DNA of 56,076 nucleotides from Kiritimatiellia bacterium (GTDB taxonomy: Bacteria > Verrucomicrobiota > Kiritimatiellia > RFP12 > UBA1067): assembly GCA_024694365.1 (NCBI GenBank), contig JAILJX010000012.1, positions 1 through 56,076 of the forward strand, read 5' to 3'. Below are positions 17,317 to 25,921 of this stretch, piece after piece. The notes beneath the pieces were generated by a model. That model was not told the origin of the DNA. It was given only the letters and a program-made list of their open reading frames with translations, and did not search any database. Within the stretch, counting starts at the first letter, position 1, and every line of letters begins with the position of its first letter. The position numbers were made by a program, and so were the translations under genes.

Positions 17317-18234
17317 ATGACTAGGCATGTTCCCGTTTTGCTGAAGGAGACGATCGAAGCCTTGGCTGTCAAGCCCGGAGGTCGGTACGTGGACGGGACG
17401 CTCGGACGGGCTGGACACGCACGCGAAATCATTGCCCGTGGCGGAAGGGTTCTTGGGATCGACAGGGATCCGCAGGCCATCGCGGAGGTAGAAGAGATGG
17501 GAATAGCCGGTCTGAAGACGGTAAAGGGCCGCCACGGCGACATAGCCCGTCTTGCGCGGGAGAATGGAATGGAGAAAGCGGATGGAGTCATACTTGATCT
17601 GGGTGTCTCAAGCCCTCAGCTCGATGAAGCCGAACGGGGTTTCAGTTTCTGCAGGGAAGGATCCCTCGACATGCGCATGGACGCCTCCCAGGGCGCAAGC
17701 GCTGCGGACATTGTGAACGGAGAAAGCGCGGATAGACTTGAGGAGGTGTTCCGCACGTTTGGGGAGGAGCCTAGAGCCAGGCAGATCGCGAGGGCGATTG
17801 TCGCAGAGAGAGCGAAAGGACGCAGGTTCGGCACGACTGTGGAATTGGCCGAGTTCGTGGAGAAGACCGTCGGCCGGCGCGGCGCGCGCCATCCAGCTAC
17901 GCGCGTTTTCCAGGCGCTGAGGATGGCGGTGAACGATGAGATGGAGGATCTGAAGCGTGCGCTTGAGGGCGGACTAGAGATTCTCGATGAAGGCGGACGC
18001 TTTGCCGTGATTACGTTTGAGTCCCTGACGGACCGGGCTGTCAAGAGGTTTTTTGCCGCACATGCGGGGAGATTCGTTTCCTTGCAGCAGGGCGGAGAGC
18101 GCTGGGAGGGATCCCTCCCGAGAGTCGCGCCGGTGACAAAGAAAGCCGTTGTCGCGACAGAGGAAGAAGTTGATGCAAATCCGCGGTCGAGGAGTGCCAG
18201 ACTCCGCGCCGTGCAGAAAGGAGGATGCGGATGA
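17317..18234 (+). CDS. rsmH: 16S rRNA m4C1402 N4-methyltransferase RsmH
   Basis: Methylates N4 of C1402 in the ribosomal P site. The 305-residue product starts MTRHVPVLLKETIEAL, has the SAM-binding run YVDGTLGRAGHAREI, and the family block ILDLGVSSPQLDEAERGFSF, then MRMD and FQALRMAVNDE. The start at 17317 has a purine-rich AGGGAG upstream; the frame is open earlier but without homology. It overlaps ftsL by 4 nt, as expected for the dcw order mraZ-rsmH-ftsL-ftsI. Confidence 0.97.
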   Translation: MTRHVPVLLKETIEALAVKPGGRYVDGTLGRAGHAREIIARGGRVLGIDRDPQAIAEVEEMGIAGLKTVKGRHGDIARLARENGMEKADGVILDLGVSSPQLDEAERGFSFCREGSLDMRMDASQGASAADIVNGESADRLEEVFRTFGEEPRARQIARAIVAERAKGRRFGTTVELAEFVEKTVGRRGARHPATRVFQALRMAVNDEMEDLKRALEGGLEILDEGGRFAVITFESLTDRAVKRFFAAHAGRFVSLQQGGERWEGSLPRVAPVTKKAVVATEEEVDANPRSRSARLRAVQKGGCG

Positions 18235-18653
18235 GACGCAATAGGAAGATATCCAAAAGGAAGTCCGTTATAGGAATGCACGCAATGCATTTCGGTGCGG
18301 TGATGCTCATGTGCGTAGTGGTCGTCATACTCAATCTTCTGGCATCCTCCAGCTGCAGCCAGCTGATGAAGTCCATAGGCGAGAAGGATGCCATGCTTCA
18401 GGCCAAGCGCGAAGAATTTGACAGCGCCACGGCAAGATGGGAGGCGACGACTTCCGCCGACAACATAGACAGGATTCTTGCGCGCCACGGTATAGAGGTT
18501 TCCCATCCCCGGCCTCACCGCATAATACGGATGGACGCGAACGGACGCGTCATTCCGAATCAGCGCTCCGTGGAGCTTGCGCTTTTGCGCAAACGCAATT
18601 CTCCGGTGGCCAGACTGTCTGTACGCCGGGGTGGCCGCGATTCCAGGAACTGA
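18231..18653 (+). CDS. ftsL: FtsL-like division protein
   Basis: A 140-residue bitopic protein: a basic N-terminus (RRNRKISKRKS), one membrane helix (about 20-40, AVMLMCVVVVILNLLASS), then a helical periplasmic part. FtsL sequences are poorly conserved, so the call rests on topology and on position between rsmH and the division transpeptidase. ATG 18231 overlaps the rsmH stop and has AAAGGAGG 6 nt upstream; another ATG at 18225 lies too close to that site. Confidence 0.65.
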   Translation: MRRNRKISKRKSVIGMHAMHFGAVMLMCVVVVILNLLASSSCSQLMKSIGEKDAMLQAKREEFDSATARWEATTSADNIDRILARHGIEVSHPRPHRIIRMDANGRVIPNQRSVELALLRKRNSPVARLSVRRGGRDSRN

Positions 18654-18665
18654 CATGGTGGGGCC

Positions 18666-20561
18666 GTGCAGCTCGATAAGCTGAGATTTTGGCTGCCGGT
18701 GCTTTGCCTTTGCGGTCTTGCCGCGTTTTCCGGACGCAAGCTCGTAAAGAGCCACTTGGAGCTTTCCGCCAACGTAAAGGAGCCGCGTTACGATTTCACG
18801 GAATACGTCCCTGCAAAACGGGGGGCGATATACGACACCAAATGCGACGGCGACGGCAAGCCTGTCGCCCTTGTTCGTTCTGTCCAGGGATGGGAGTATA
18901 GGCTGGATCCGGTCGCGATGACCACAGGTGTCGTACGGGTCGACAAAAAGGCGAAGCCGCGTACCCGCGAAAATCAGTCCCGGCTTATCGCGGGGCTCCT
19001 TGGGCTTGACTATGCTGACGTTTTCGCCAAGGCGACCAATTCCACCGACCGCTATCAGTACCTTGGATATTCAGATTCACGGGCGGTTCACGAACATCTC
19101 ACCGATCCGCATCTGGTCGCGGGTGTGATAGCGCGCAAGCGATACAAGCGACAATACAATGAGGGACGCAGCTTCTCTCACATAATCGGATGCGTCAATT
19201 CAGAAAGCGATGGCTACTACGGGATAGAGCTCAGGTTCAACAAATATCTGAAGGGTACGCCGGGACAGGAACGCGGCAAATTGGACGCCAGACGCCGCAA
19301 GCTATACGACAAGCCCATAGAGCAGATTCCCGCCATCCCCGGCGCCGATGTTTATCTCACGGTTAACCGAGATCTTCAGAGGTATATGGAGACGGCTCTC
19401 AAGAACGGAGTCGCCGAGTATGGCGCCGCCGCAGGATGGTCTGTGATGCTTGATGCTAAGACCGGCGAGGTGATATCTCTTGCATCCTATCCTGATTTTT
19501 CCCCGACAGACTATGACAAAGCGACGCCCGATCAGGCGGTGAACAGGGTGACTGCTTTCACCTACGAGCCGGGAAGCGTGATGAAAGTCATAACGGCGGC
19601 GTCAGCGATCGATGCTGGGTTTGTGAGGCCTGATTCGCTCTATTCCACAGACAGACGCGAGGAGGGCTACTACAAACTCCCGGGGGACGGATCGCATGTA
19701 TGGGAGCCCACGATGACAGTCAGCAATGCAATCGTCCACTCCTCCAACATCGTGATAGGAAAGCTCGGCTACCAGTTCGGTCCGAAGCGCCTTTACGATG
19801 GAATGAGGCGGTTCGGGTTCGGCCGCCATACAGGAATCGAGCTTATGGACGAACAGGTCGGTATACTGCGCGATCCGTCCGTAAAGATGTGGGACAAGGC
19901 AACATGGTCCCGTGCCGCGATCGGACAGGGCGTTTCAGTGACTGCCATACAGTTGGCGTCCGCATACCAGGCGATTGCCAATGACGGCGTGAGGATACCC
20001 CCGAGACTCGTGTCGAAGATTGTTGACGCCAATGGCGAGGATGTTTTGGACGATGCGGATCGTCCAATAGCCGAGCGTGTCATCAGTGCAGAAACGGCCC
20101 GCACAATGCGACGTGTCATGTTGGCGGTAGCCTCTTCGGCCGGAACGGCCCGCCGCGCCGCTGTGCCGGGATACTCCGTCGCCGGGAAAACGGGCACGGC
20201 GCAGAAAGTGAAAGACGGCAAGTATGCGCCGGGGCTATACCGCGCGACATTCTGCGGAATCGTCCCATCTGGAGTCGTGAAACGCAATCCAGAGGACGAC
20301 GCTCCAGTGCCGCCGCGTGTGGTCATCCTTGTTTCTCTTGATTTCGAAGAGAAGACCAGATATCATCAAGGAGGAAACTCTGCCGGCCCGATATTTCGCC
20401 GCATAGCATCGTGCGCAATGCGCACCTTCGGTGTTGCGCCTGATTGTCCCGATACGGCGGAGGAGGATGATGACGACGAATACGATCACATAGCCCAGGA
20501 TCGCACGAAAGAACTTGTCGAGGATGATCCGGAGTGGGATTGCGAACCAATATCTCTCTGA
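18666..20561 (+). CDS. ftsI: Division-type peptidoglycan transpeptidase (class B PBP, FtsI-like)
   Basis: Cross-links septal peptidoglycan in the periplasm. The 631 residues hold one N-terminal membrane helix, the PBP dimer domain with VPAKRGAIYD (about 48-57), and a transpeptidase domain with the SxxK motif S304-V-M-K307, SSN at 359-361 and KTGTAQ at 508. The acidic C-terminal tail (TAEEDDDDEYD) is unusual. The start is GTG 18666; no in-frame ATG lies closer. It follows ftsL by 12 nt and ends the cluster: murE, mraY and the other dcw genes are not downstream, and a strong terminator follows. Confidence 0.92.
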   Translation: MQLDKLRFWLPVLCLCGLAAFSGRKLVKSHLELSANVKEPRYDFTEYVPAKRGAIYDTKCDGDGKPVALVRSVQGWEYRLDPVAMTTGVVRVDKKAKPRTRENQSRLIAGLLGLDYADVFAKATNSTDRYQYLGYSDSRAVHEHLTDPHLVAGVIARKRYKRQYNEGRSFSHIIGCVNSESDGYYGIELRFNKYLKGTPGQERGKLDARRRKLYDKPIEQIPAIPGADVYLTVNRDLQRYMETALKNGVAEYGAAAGWSVMLDAKTGEVISLASYPDFSPTDYDKATPDQAVNRVTAFTYEPGSVMKVITAASAIDAGFVRPDSLYSTDRREEGYYKLPGDGSHVWEPTMTVSNAIVHSSNIVIGKLGYQFGPKRLYDGMRRFGFGRHTGIELMDEQVGILRDPSVKMWDKATWSRAAIGQGVSVTAIQLASAYQAIANDGVRIPPRLVSKIVDANGEDVLDDADRPIAERVISAETARTMRRVMLAVASSAGTARRAAVPGYSVAGKTGTAQKVKDGKYAPGLYRATFCGIVPSGVVKRNPEDDAPVPPRVVILVSLDFEEKTRYHQGGNSAGPIFRRIASCAMRTFGVAPDCPDTAEEDDDDEYDHIAQDRTKELVEDDPEWDCEPISL

Positions 20562-20629
20562 TTGCTAGAGCCTTTGCATGTTTCTGCAGAATATCACCCT
20601 ATTGGGTAATGTTGTGACAGATCAGCATA

Positions 20630-20638
20630 TGCTACAAT
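20630..20638 (+). promoter_or_regulatory. Extended -10 element ahead of a terminator
   Basis: TGC-TACAAT at 20630-20638 lies only about 20 bp before a strong terminator. A transcript from here would be roughly 45 nt. The 256-bp gap between ftsI and the next gene holds only this, the terminator and the next promoter. Confidence 0.3.
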
Positions 20639-20658
20639 ATCAGCAGTTTTTCCCCCTC

Positions 20659-20690
20659 AGGCCGGCCTGTTTTATGGGCCGGCCTTTTTT
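20659..20690 (+). terminator. Rho-independent terminator after ftsI
   Basis: A perfect 9-bp stem, AGGCCGGCC at 20659-20667 with GGCCGGCCT at 20677-20685, a 9-nt loop, then a T run to 20690. It ends the mraZ-ftsI unit. Confidence 0.9.
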
Positions 20691-20780
20691 CGTTGTTTTC
20701 ATGACGGGATGCAGGTCTTCGCAGCCTCGCGTTTGTCGGTCGAATGGCTCGCCCGTTTTAACGGTTAGATAAAAACATGC

Positions 20781-20810
20781 TTCACGATGCGGGCGAAAGT
20801 GTGGTATAAT
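20781..20810 (+). promoter_or_regulatory. Promoter with extended -10 ahead of the 20818 gene
   Basis: TGG-TATAAT at 20802-20810, with a weak TTCACG at 20781-20786 (18-bp spacer to the -10 hexamer). The ATG of the next gene is 7 nt after the -10, which predicts a leaderless mRNA. Confidence 0.65.
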
Positions 20811-20817
20811 ATGCGAC

Positions 20818-21678
20818 ATGTTGAAAAAAGAGTTTGCAGTCCTTCTGCTTCTGCTGGTTGCATCCGTTGTGGCTGACGACCGGTTTGATGCGCTTTACAA
20901 GCCTCTCATAGATAGATTTCCTTTTGGAAAGCCGGCGTATGATGCACAAGGCAACTGGACGGGCGAAGGTCCCGAGCCCGGTTCACCTGAGGACATTCAG
21001 TCTGCCGAGCAGGATGAAGTCAGCGTTTCCGAGCAGGAGCAGGCCCTGATGAAAGCCGTCACGGTGACACTGCTTTCCCGGGACCCGATTACCTCTGTCA
21101 TGCAGGTCGGTTTCACAGACGTCTCTAACGCCAAGTCGCCGCGACACCATCTTGTGTCTGTAGGCGCCGCCGAAGACGGTTGGATCGTGAAGGATATTGA
21201 TGAGGCCAAGAAAGAGGTCCTTCTGGTGAAGGATGGAGTGGAAATCAGGATGCAGGTCGGTGCCGCGCAGGCTGCGCAGCCCCAGCCGAAGAAAGCCCGC
21301 CCGGTGACCAGGGCTGCGCGTCCGGTCCGGAGTGCTCTTCTCGCGCAGGACGGGGAGGCGTCTGGGACGCCGAAGACAATGCGCAGCCTGCGTCAGGAGC
21401 GCCGCGAGCGAGAGCTTGAGCGACAGAGACAGATTGAAGCCGATCGCAAGGAGCGCGAGGAGGAGGATGCCCGCAGGCGAGAGGAGTTGGCGCGTCAGCG
21501 CGAAGAGGAGGAGCGAATCCGTGAGCAGGAGAAGGCGGAGCGCGAGGCGGAGCGTGCCGCGGAGCGCGAGGAGTACAAGGCGAGGCTGAACGATCTTGCC
21601 GCGCGACTCGAGCAGAAGATGGACGAAGATCGGGATAACGGTGGCGATGGAGACGAGGGGGAGAATTCGGATGATTAA
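20818..21678 (+). CDS. Secreted protein with charged coiled coil
   Basis: Not recognised as a named family. The 286 residues start with a signal peptide (about 1-19, KEFAVLLLLLVASVVA). A small beta-rich segment (about 75-145, VTVTLLSRDPITSVMQVGF and KEVLLVKDGVEIRMQVG) is faintly like the HR domain of PilP/GspC secretion proteins. The C-terminal half (about 185-286) is a highly charged Arg/Glu coiled coil. No ribosome-binding site is visible because the -10 is 7 nt from the ATG. It overlaps the acyltransferase gene by 8 nt, so the two are probably co-expressed. Confidence 0.65.
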   Translation: MLKKEFAVLLLLLVASVVADDRFDALYKPLIDRFPFGKPAYDAQGNWTGEGPEPGSPEDIQSAEQDEVSVSEQEQALMKAVTVTLLSRDPITSVMQVGFTDVSNAKSPRHHLVSVGAAEDGWIVKDIDEAKKEVLLVKDGVEIRMQVGAAQAAQPQPKKARPVTRAARPVRSALLAQDGEASGTPKTMRSLRQERRERELERQRQIEADRKEREEEDARRREELARQREEEERIREQEKAEREAERAAEREEYKARLNDLAARLEQKMDEDRDNGGDGDEGENSDD

Positions 21679-22513
21679 GACGACGCTTGAGGAGTTTCAG
21701 TCGTCGCTTAAGGCGACAGGCGGATATGACACGGCGCCAGATCACCGTGCGCCTGCACGCGCAAAGCCCGGTTGGTGGACGACTTTGAGATTTTCCCTGC
21801 TTGTTTCGCGAGTGTTCCCCCTTTGTGCGTTGTATGAGCCGTTTGGCAAGCTCACCGTGCGGAAGTGGGCGGGGTTCTGCTTTTCCACAGTGACCGGCGC
21901 CGAGCGTCTTGGCATGAACGTGCATCTGGAGGGTTGGAAGAATCGAGAAGCCCATGATGGACCTGTCGTGTATCTATGCAACCATATGTCTACGACAGAG
22001 ACGATTCTCCTGCCGCCTGTGTTGGAGGCTTACGGTCCTTTCAACATCATTGCCAAAGCCTCCCTGTCGCATCTGCCGTTCCTCACCAAGGCCGCGGCGC
22101 ACATGGGAATCGTACCCATCGGGCGCAAGTCGCCGCGCGAGGATCTCGTGAACATGCTCAAGGTTGGGACAGAGCGCATCGCGGCAGGGAACAGTTTTCT
22201 CATATTCCCGCAGGGGTCCAGGCAGAGCGTCTTCAGCCGCAGGCACTTTTCGTCAATAGGCGCGAAGATGGCCGAACGTGCGGGGTGCCCGATTGTTCCG
22301 GTTGTCGTTGATACGCGTTCGCAGATGACGCGCGAGGAGGGTATTCTTCGAAAGGTGTTCAAGGATTTCGGTCCTGTGGACACATCCATCGACATAAAGT
22401 GCGCGTGCGGTCCGCTGGTGCCGTGCGGAAAGTCGAAAACGATGCACGAACAGTCGTTCGACTGGATGGCCGACAAACTCGAATCCTGGGGATTGCCGGT
22501 GGACAGATCCTGA
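21671..22513 (+). CDS. PlsC-like acyltransferase with variant HX4E motif
   Basis: A 280-residue member of the lysophospholipid (1-acylglycerol-3-phosphate) acyltransferase superfamily, expected to add acyl chains to glycerolipids at the inner membrane. The blocks are in order: NHMSTTE (H105...E110), GIVPIGR and FPQGSR, then PIVPVVVDTRS. In most relatives the catalytic motif is HX4D and the third block FPEGTRS; here Asp is Glu and Glu is Gln. Such changes could alter acceptor or donor. The ATG at 21671 overlaps the preceding gene by 8 nt. Confidence 0.8.
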   Translation: MIKTTLEEFQSSLKATGGYDTAPDHRAPARAKPGWWTTLRFSLLVSRVFPLCALYEPFGKLTVRKWAGFCFSTVTGAERLGMNVHLEGWKNREAHDGPVVYLCNHMSTTETILLPPVLEAYGPFNIIAKASLSHLPFLTKAAAHMGIVPIGRKSPREDLVNMLKVGTERIAAGNSFLIFPQGSRQSVFSRRHFSSIGAKMAERAGCPIVPVVVDTRSQMTREEGILRKVFKDFGPVDTSIDIKCACGPLVPCGKSKTMHEQSFDWMADKLESWGLPVDRS

Positions 22514-22535
22514 CTCAGGGAAGGAGGATGCATTG

Positions 22536-23399
22536 ATGCGAATATCCATTTTGGCGTTTGCCGTCCTGGCGGTTTGCGTGACAGCGGCCGCGTCAGCCGC
22601 AGAGAAGGCTTCCCCGGTGACTTACAGGCTGAAATATACAGATAACTTCTCCGGCAAAAAGCCCGATCCCAGATATTGGGGACGCATAGACAAGGGCAAT
22701 CCCGACTGGTGCAAGAACATGTCGCTTCGAGATGATCTCGTCAAAATCGAGAAAGGGGTTGCGAAGCTTTTCGGAATAAAGAACGACGGGGAGGAAGCAG
22801 GAGAGAAGCGAGCGGTCTTGACAGGTGGGATTTCGACCAAGGGACGTTTCACCATGCTCTACGGGAAAGTCGAGGCCCGGGTCCGCTTCGAGGATCAGCG
22901 CGGCGCGTGGCCTGCATTCTGGATGCTCCCGGAGAAGTCTGACAAAGGCTGGCCGGATGCTGGCGAGATTGATATTTTCGAGCGGCTCAATTCGGATTCG
23001 TTCGTATATCAAACGGTGCATTCGGGATGGAAAGCGGGAGGCCCTGCGAAGGGTGGCAAGGGGCAGATTAAGCAGGGTGACTGGAACGTGTATGGGTTGG
23101 AGTGGACGCCGGAGGAGCTGGTTTGGACGGTAAACGGCAAGCGTACGCACAGCTACGCAAGAGTTTCTGACGATCCCATGCAGTATCCCTGGACTGTTCC
23201 GTTCTACGTGCTGATTGATCAACAGCTTGGAGGAAAGTGGGTCGGCAATGTCGACGAATCTACGCTCCCTGTCGTTATGGAGATCGATTGGGTGAAATTC
23301 TACGATGCATATCGCGGATCGAAGAAAATTTCGAGGTTTGAGTTCATACGGAAAGCGTCGAAGGCCAAGGGCGAATCGGAGAAACGGAAGTCACCGTGA
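22536..23399 (+). CDS. Secreted GH16 family glycoside hydrolase
   Basis: A beta-glucanase/laminarinase-type enzyme (287 residues) with signal peptide (about 1-22, ending ASAAEK). The family 16 catalytic signature GEIDIFE gives nucleophile E144, helper D146 and acid/base E149. WPAFWMLPE before it and YGLEWTPEELVWTVNGK after it are also typical. AAGGAGG sits 8 nt before ATG 22536; a TTG at 22533 is less likely. Likely substrates are beta-1,3 or mixed-linked glucans. It follows the acyltransferase closely. Confidence 0.93.
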   Translation: MRISILAFAVLAVCVTAAASAAEKASPVTYRLKYTDNFSGKKPDPRYWGRIDKGNPDWCKNMSLRDDLVKIEKGVAKLFGIKNDGEEAGEKRAVLTGGISTKGRFTMLYGKVEARVRFEDQRGAWPAFWMLPEKSDKGWPDAGEIDIFERLNSDSFVYQTVHSGWKAGGPAKGGKGQIKQGDWNVYGLEWTPEELVWTVNGKRTHSYARVSDDPMQYPWTVPFYVLIDQQLGGKWVGNVDESTLPVVMEIDWVKFYDAYRGSKKISRFEFIRKASKAKGESEKRKSP

Positions 23400-23465
23400 C
23401 AATACGAATGCGTCCTTGCCTGAACTCATTGCGAAACGAAAAAACGAAAGCAAAGGAGAAGTGAA

Positions 23466-24617
23466 ATGATGAAGGTTGTTTCCGCAGCCGCCGCAGTTGC
23501 ATTGGCCGGCTGTGCGTGTTGCGACAAAAACTGCGCAACGGTCGGTCTTGGGTACTCGCCCGATCTGATAAAGCCGTACGGCGTCACGAAGTATGGCGAG
23601 AACGCAAAGCTATACACAATAAAGGGCAAAGGGGGCCTTGTCATGGATGTCACCGACTATGGCGGCAAGGTAGTGCGGCTCATGGTCCCGGACAGGGATG
23701 GAGAGCTCGTTGACGTCACAATCGGATTTGACGATCCTTCGGGTTGGGAGAATACAGATCCTTATTTCGGCGCCATCATCGGTCGCTACGGCAACCGCAT
23801 AGCCGACGGCAAGTTCATCTTGGACGGCAAGGCGTATGAAGTTCCTGTCAGTGACAAGGATCACAACGCGGCGCTTCACGGAGGAACTCGCGGCTGGGAC
23901 GCCTACGTGTGGGATGCGAAGCCGTTCGTGACGGTAAAGGATGGCGAAGGTTACGATGTGGGCATCATATTCGAGAAGATTTTCCCTGACGGCGAAATGG
24001 GCTTCCCCGGATGCGTCAGCGTCAAGGTGACCTATACGGTCACCCCCGACAACGTCTGGAGAATCGACTACGAGGCGGCTACGGATCATGCTACGCCCAT
24101 CAACCTCACACAGCACGTCTATTTCAACATGAATGGATGGGGGCGGATTCTCAACCAGGAGCTTATGATCGATGCCGACAAATATCTGGCTGTTGACAAG
24201 AATCTCGCGCCTGTAGGCGATCCAAGGCCGGTAGCCGGAACGCCGTTCGATTTCCGCACTTTCCGTCAGATAGGCGAGCGCATCGACGATCCTGATGAAG
24301 TCCTGCAGTACGGTCCGGGCTACGATCACAACTGGTGCCTCAATGGAGAAGGCTTCCGCAAGGTCGCCGAGCTGCGTGGCGAAAAGCGTGCCGTCGAGGT
24401 CTGGACCGATCAGCCGGGACTTCAGTTCTACGCCGGCAACTTCATCAAGAACGAGTGGAGAATGAAGGGCGGCAAAGAAATGCTGCACCGCGGATGGTTG
24501 GCGCTAGAGACCCAGCATTATCCAAACTCGCCGAACCGTCCCGATTTCCCCTCTACGATTCTCCGACCTGGAGACCTCTACAGGACTTCTACGGAATACC
24601 GATTCACGACACGCTGA
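23466..24617 (+). CDS. galM: Aldose 1-epimerase (galactose mutarotase), lipoprotein form
   Basis: Interconverts alpha and beta anomers of aldohexoses. The 383-residue product has an N-terminal lipobox (ALAGC), so it should be an envelope lipoprotein rather than cytosolic. Family blocks: GAIIGRYGNRIADGKF, NAALHGGTRGWD, the catalytic His in LTQHVYFN, YDHNWCL, and the catalytic Glu in LALETQHYPNSPN. AAAGGAG precedes ATG 23466; an immediate second ATG follows at 23469. It is 1 nt from the next gene, a degenerate hybrid kinase, so the pair is likely co-transcribed. Confidence 0.94.
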   Translation: MMKVVSAAAAVALAGCACCDKNCATVGLGYSPDLIKPYGVTKYGENAKLYTIKGKGGLVMDVTDYGGKVVRLMVPDRDGELVDVTIGFDDPSGWENTDPYFGAIIGRYGNRIADGKFILDGKAYEVPVSDKDHNAALHGGTRGWDAYVWDAKPFVTVKDGEGYDVGIIFEKIFPDGEMGFPGCVSVKVTYTVTPDNVWRIDYEAATDHATPINLTQHVYFNMNGWGRILNQELMIDADKYLAVDKNLAPVGDPRPVAGTPFDFRTFRQIGERIDDPDEVLQYGPGYDHNWCLNGEGFRKVAELRGEKRAVEVWTDQPGLQFYAGNFIKNEWRMKGGKEMLHRGWLALETQHYPNSPNRPDFPSTILRPGDLYRTSTEYRFTTR

Positions 24618-24618
24618 A

Positions 24619-25848
24619 ATGATAATCCGCAAGAAAAGACCTGCGGTGCGTCTTCCGGCCGCAAAAAGTTTTGCGAAACCTGCGGTTGCGGGATTCGCAA
24701 AGACTGTCGCCGGATTCCGTCCCAAAGAGCCGGTGAAGCGTCCGCCTGCGCAGCCGGCTCCGAACTCGTCCCCCGGAGCCTTGGGAGAAGACGGGCAATT
24801 GCTCAAGGATTATCTTTTTTCGACATTGGCGGTTGACGTAAGAAGACCGCTTTTTGAGCTTGCCACGGTAGCCAACCGTCTGGCCGCGACTTCATGCGAG
24901 CGGGAGCTCGCATCCGAAGTCGTAAGCCGGATAGGGATGCTCGCCAGGACCGTCGACTCAGTTCTTGACCTTGCGACTCTTGCGCCTGGATGCAGCAGCC
25001 CTGCTACGGAACCGGCTGATGTTGCAGGTCTTGTTGCCGAGACGGTATCCGCCTACGCCGGCGAAGCGGAAGCCAAGAAAATAACGCTGTCGTATTCTGC
25101 AGAACCTCTTCCTCATCTCGTGATCAACGCGAGAAGGTTGCGTCTCATCCTGCGCGCGCTTGTGGACGCATCGATAAAATTCACTGCCGAAGGGAGAATT
25201 GGCGTATATGCGAAATATACCGGCGGTCTGCTCAAGATAACTGTGGAGGATACGGGGTGTGGCGTGCCTGCGGTTGCGCACCATCGCCCTGATGGCGGTG
25301 TTTTGCCGCCTGGCATGAGCGTCATCGAGCGATTCATACTTTCCCTCAACGGAGATATCGAACTCAGGACGGCTCAAGGCGTAGGAACATCCATATCCAT
25401 CCTTTTCCCGAACATCACGCCTGTCGGTGCGCCGAGAGAGCCCGCCATCCCTCCCGCTCCATACGCAGCTGCTTTGAAAATCCTCTCCGAACTCCCATGG
25501 AAAGCCAAGTTTCTGCTGGTCGACGCCAACCCGGCTCATCTTTCGGCGACTGGCGGGATGCTTCGGGATATCGGATTCGAGAATATCGTCTTTGCCTCCT
25601 CGGCTGCCGATGCGATGCTGCGCATAACGACCGGGGCCGTGGACGTGGTGCTCACAGATTTGAACCTTCCTCGGAGGGATGGGCGTGAACTTGTTGCCGA
25701 AATCCGCAGTGCCGCCGGTTTTGCGCACCTTCCGGTCTATGCCGTCACGGCTGACGACACTATCGTTCCAGCCTATGGGCAGCTCGGTTTCGATGGATAC
25801 ATTCTCAAGCCGGTTACGGCAGAAAAGCTTCATGCAATTCTAGGATGA
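24619..25848 (+). CDS. Degenerate hybrid histidine kinase with intact receiver domain
   Basis: A 409-residue soluble protein. After a basic Pro/Ala-rich N-terminus (1-60) a HisKA-like region reads AVDVRRPL (71-78), where the usual SHEIRTPL has its phospho-accepting His; here that position is Val72. The N box reads LVDASIKFT with Ala where the Mg-binding Asn should be, although the G1 box DTGCGV is kept. The receiver domain (about 295-409) is complete, with phospho-acceptor Asp347 in LTDLNLP and Lys397. It is therefore likely a pseudokinase or scaffold feeding on another phosphodonor. It directly follows galM. Confidence 0.82.
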   Translation: MIIRKKRPAVRLPAAKSFAKPAVAGFAKTVAGFRPKEPVKRPPAQPAPNSSPGALGEDGQLLKDYLFSTLAVDVRRPLFELATVANRLAATSCERELASEVVSRIGMLARTVDSVLDLATLAPGCSSPATEPADVAGLVAETVSAYAGEAEAKKITLSYSAEPLPHLVINARRLRLILRALVDASIKFTAEGRIGVYAKYTGGLLKITVEDTGCGVPAVAHHRPDGGVLPPGMSVIERFILSLNGDIELRTAQGVGTSISILFPNITPVGAPREPAIPPAPYAAALKILSELPWKAKFLLVDANPAHLSATGGMLRDIGFENIVFASSAADAMLRITTGAVDVVLTDLNLPRRDGRELVAEIRSAAGFAHLPVYAVTADDTIVPAYGQLGFDGYILKPVTAEKLHAILG

Positions 25849-25885
25849 TATAGCCCTCACGGGTATCCCCGTCAGCCACTGCGTT

Positions 25886-25894
25886 TGTTATAAT
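25886..25894 (+). promoter_or_regulatory. Extended -10 promoter for uxuA
   Basis: TGT-TATAAT at 25886-25894 with no clear -35. AAAGGAG follows at 25905-25911 before the uxuA ATG at 25922. Confidence 0.5.
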
Positions 25895-25921
25895 GGCGGC
25901 ACAGAAAGGAGAACTGCAAGC

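Noticed and set aside
20578..20772. 64-codon forward frame in the gap after ftsI
   Set aside because: It runs through the terminator hairpin, lacks a ribosome site and has no recognisable content.
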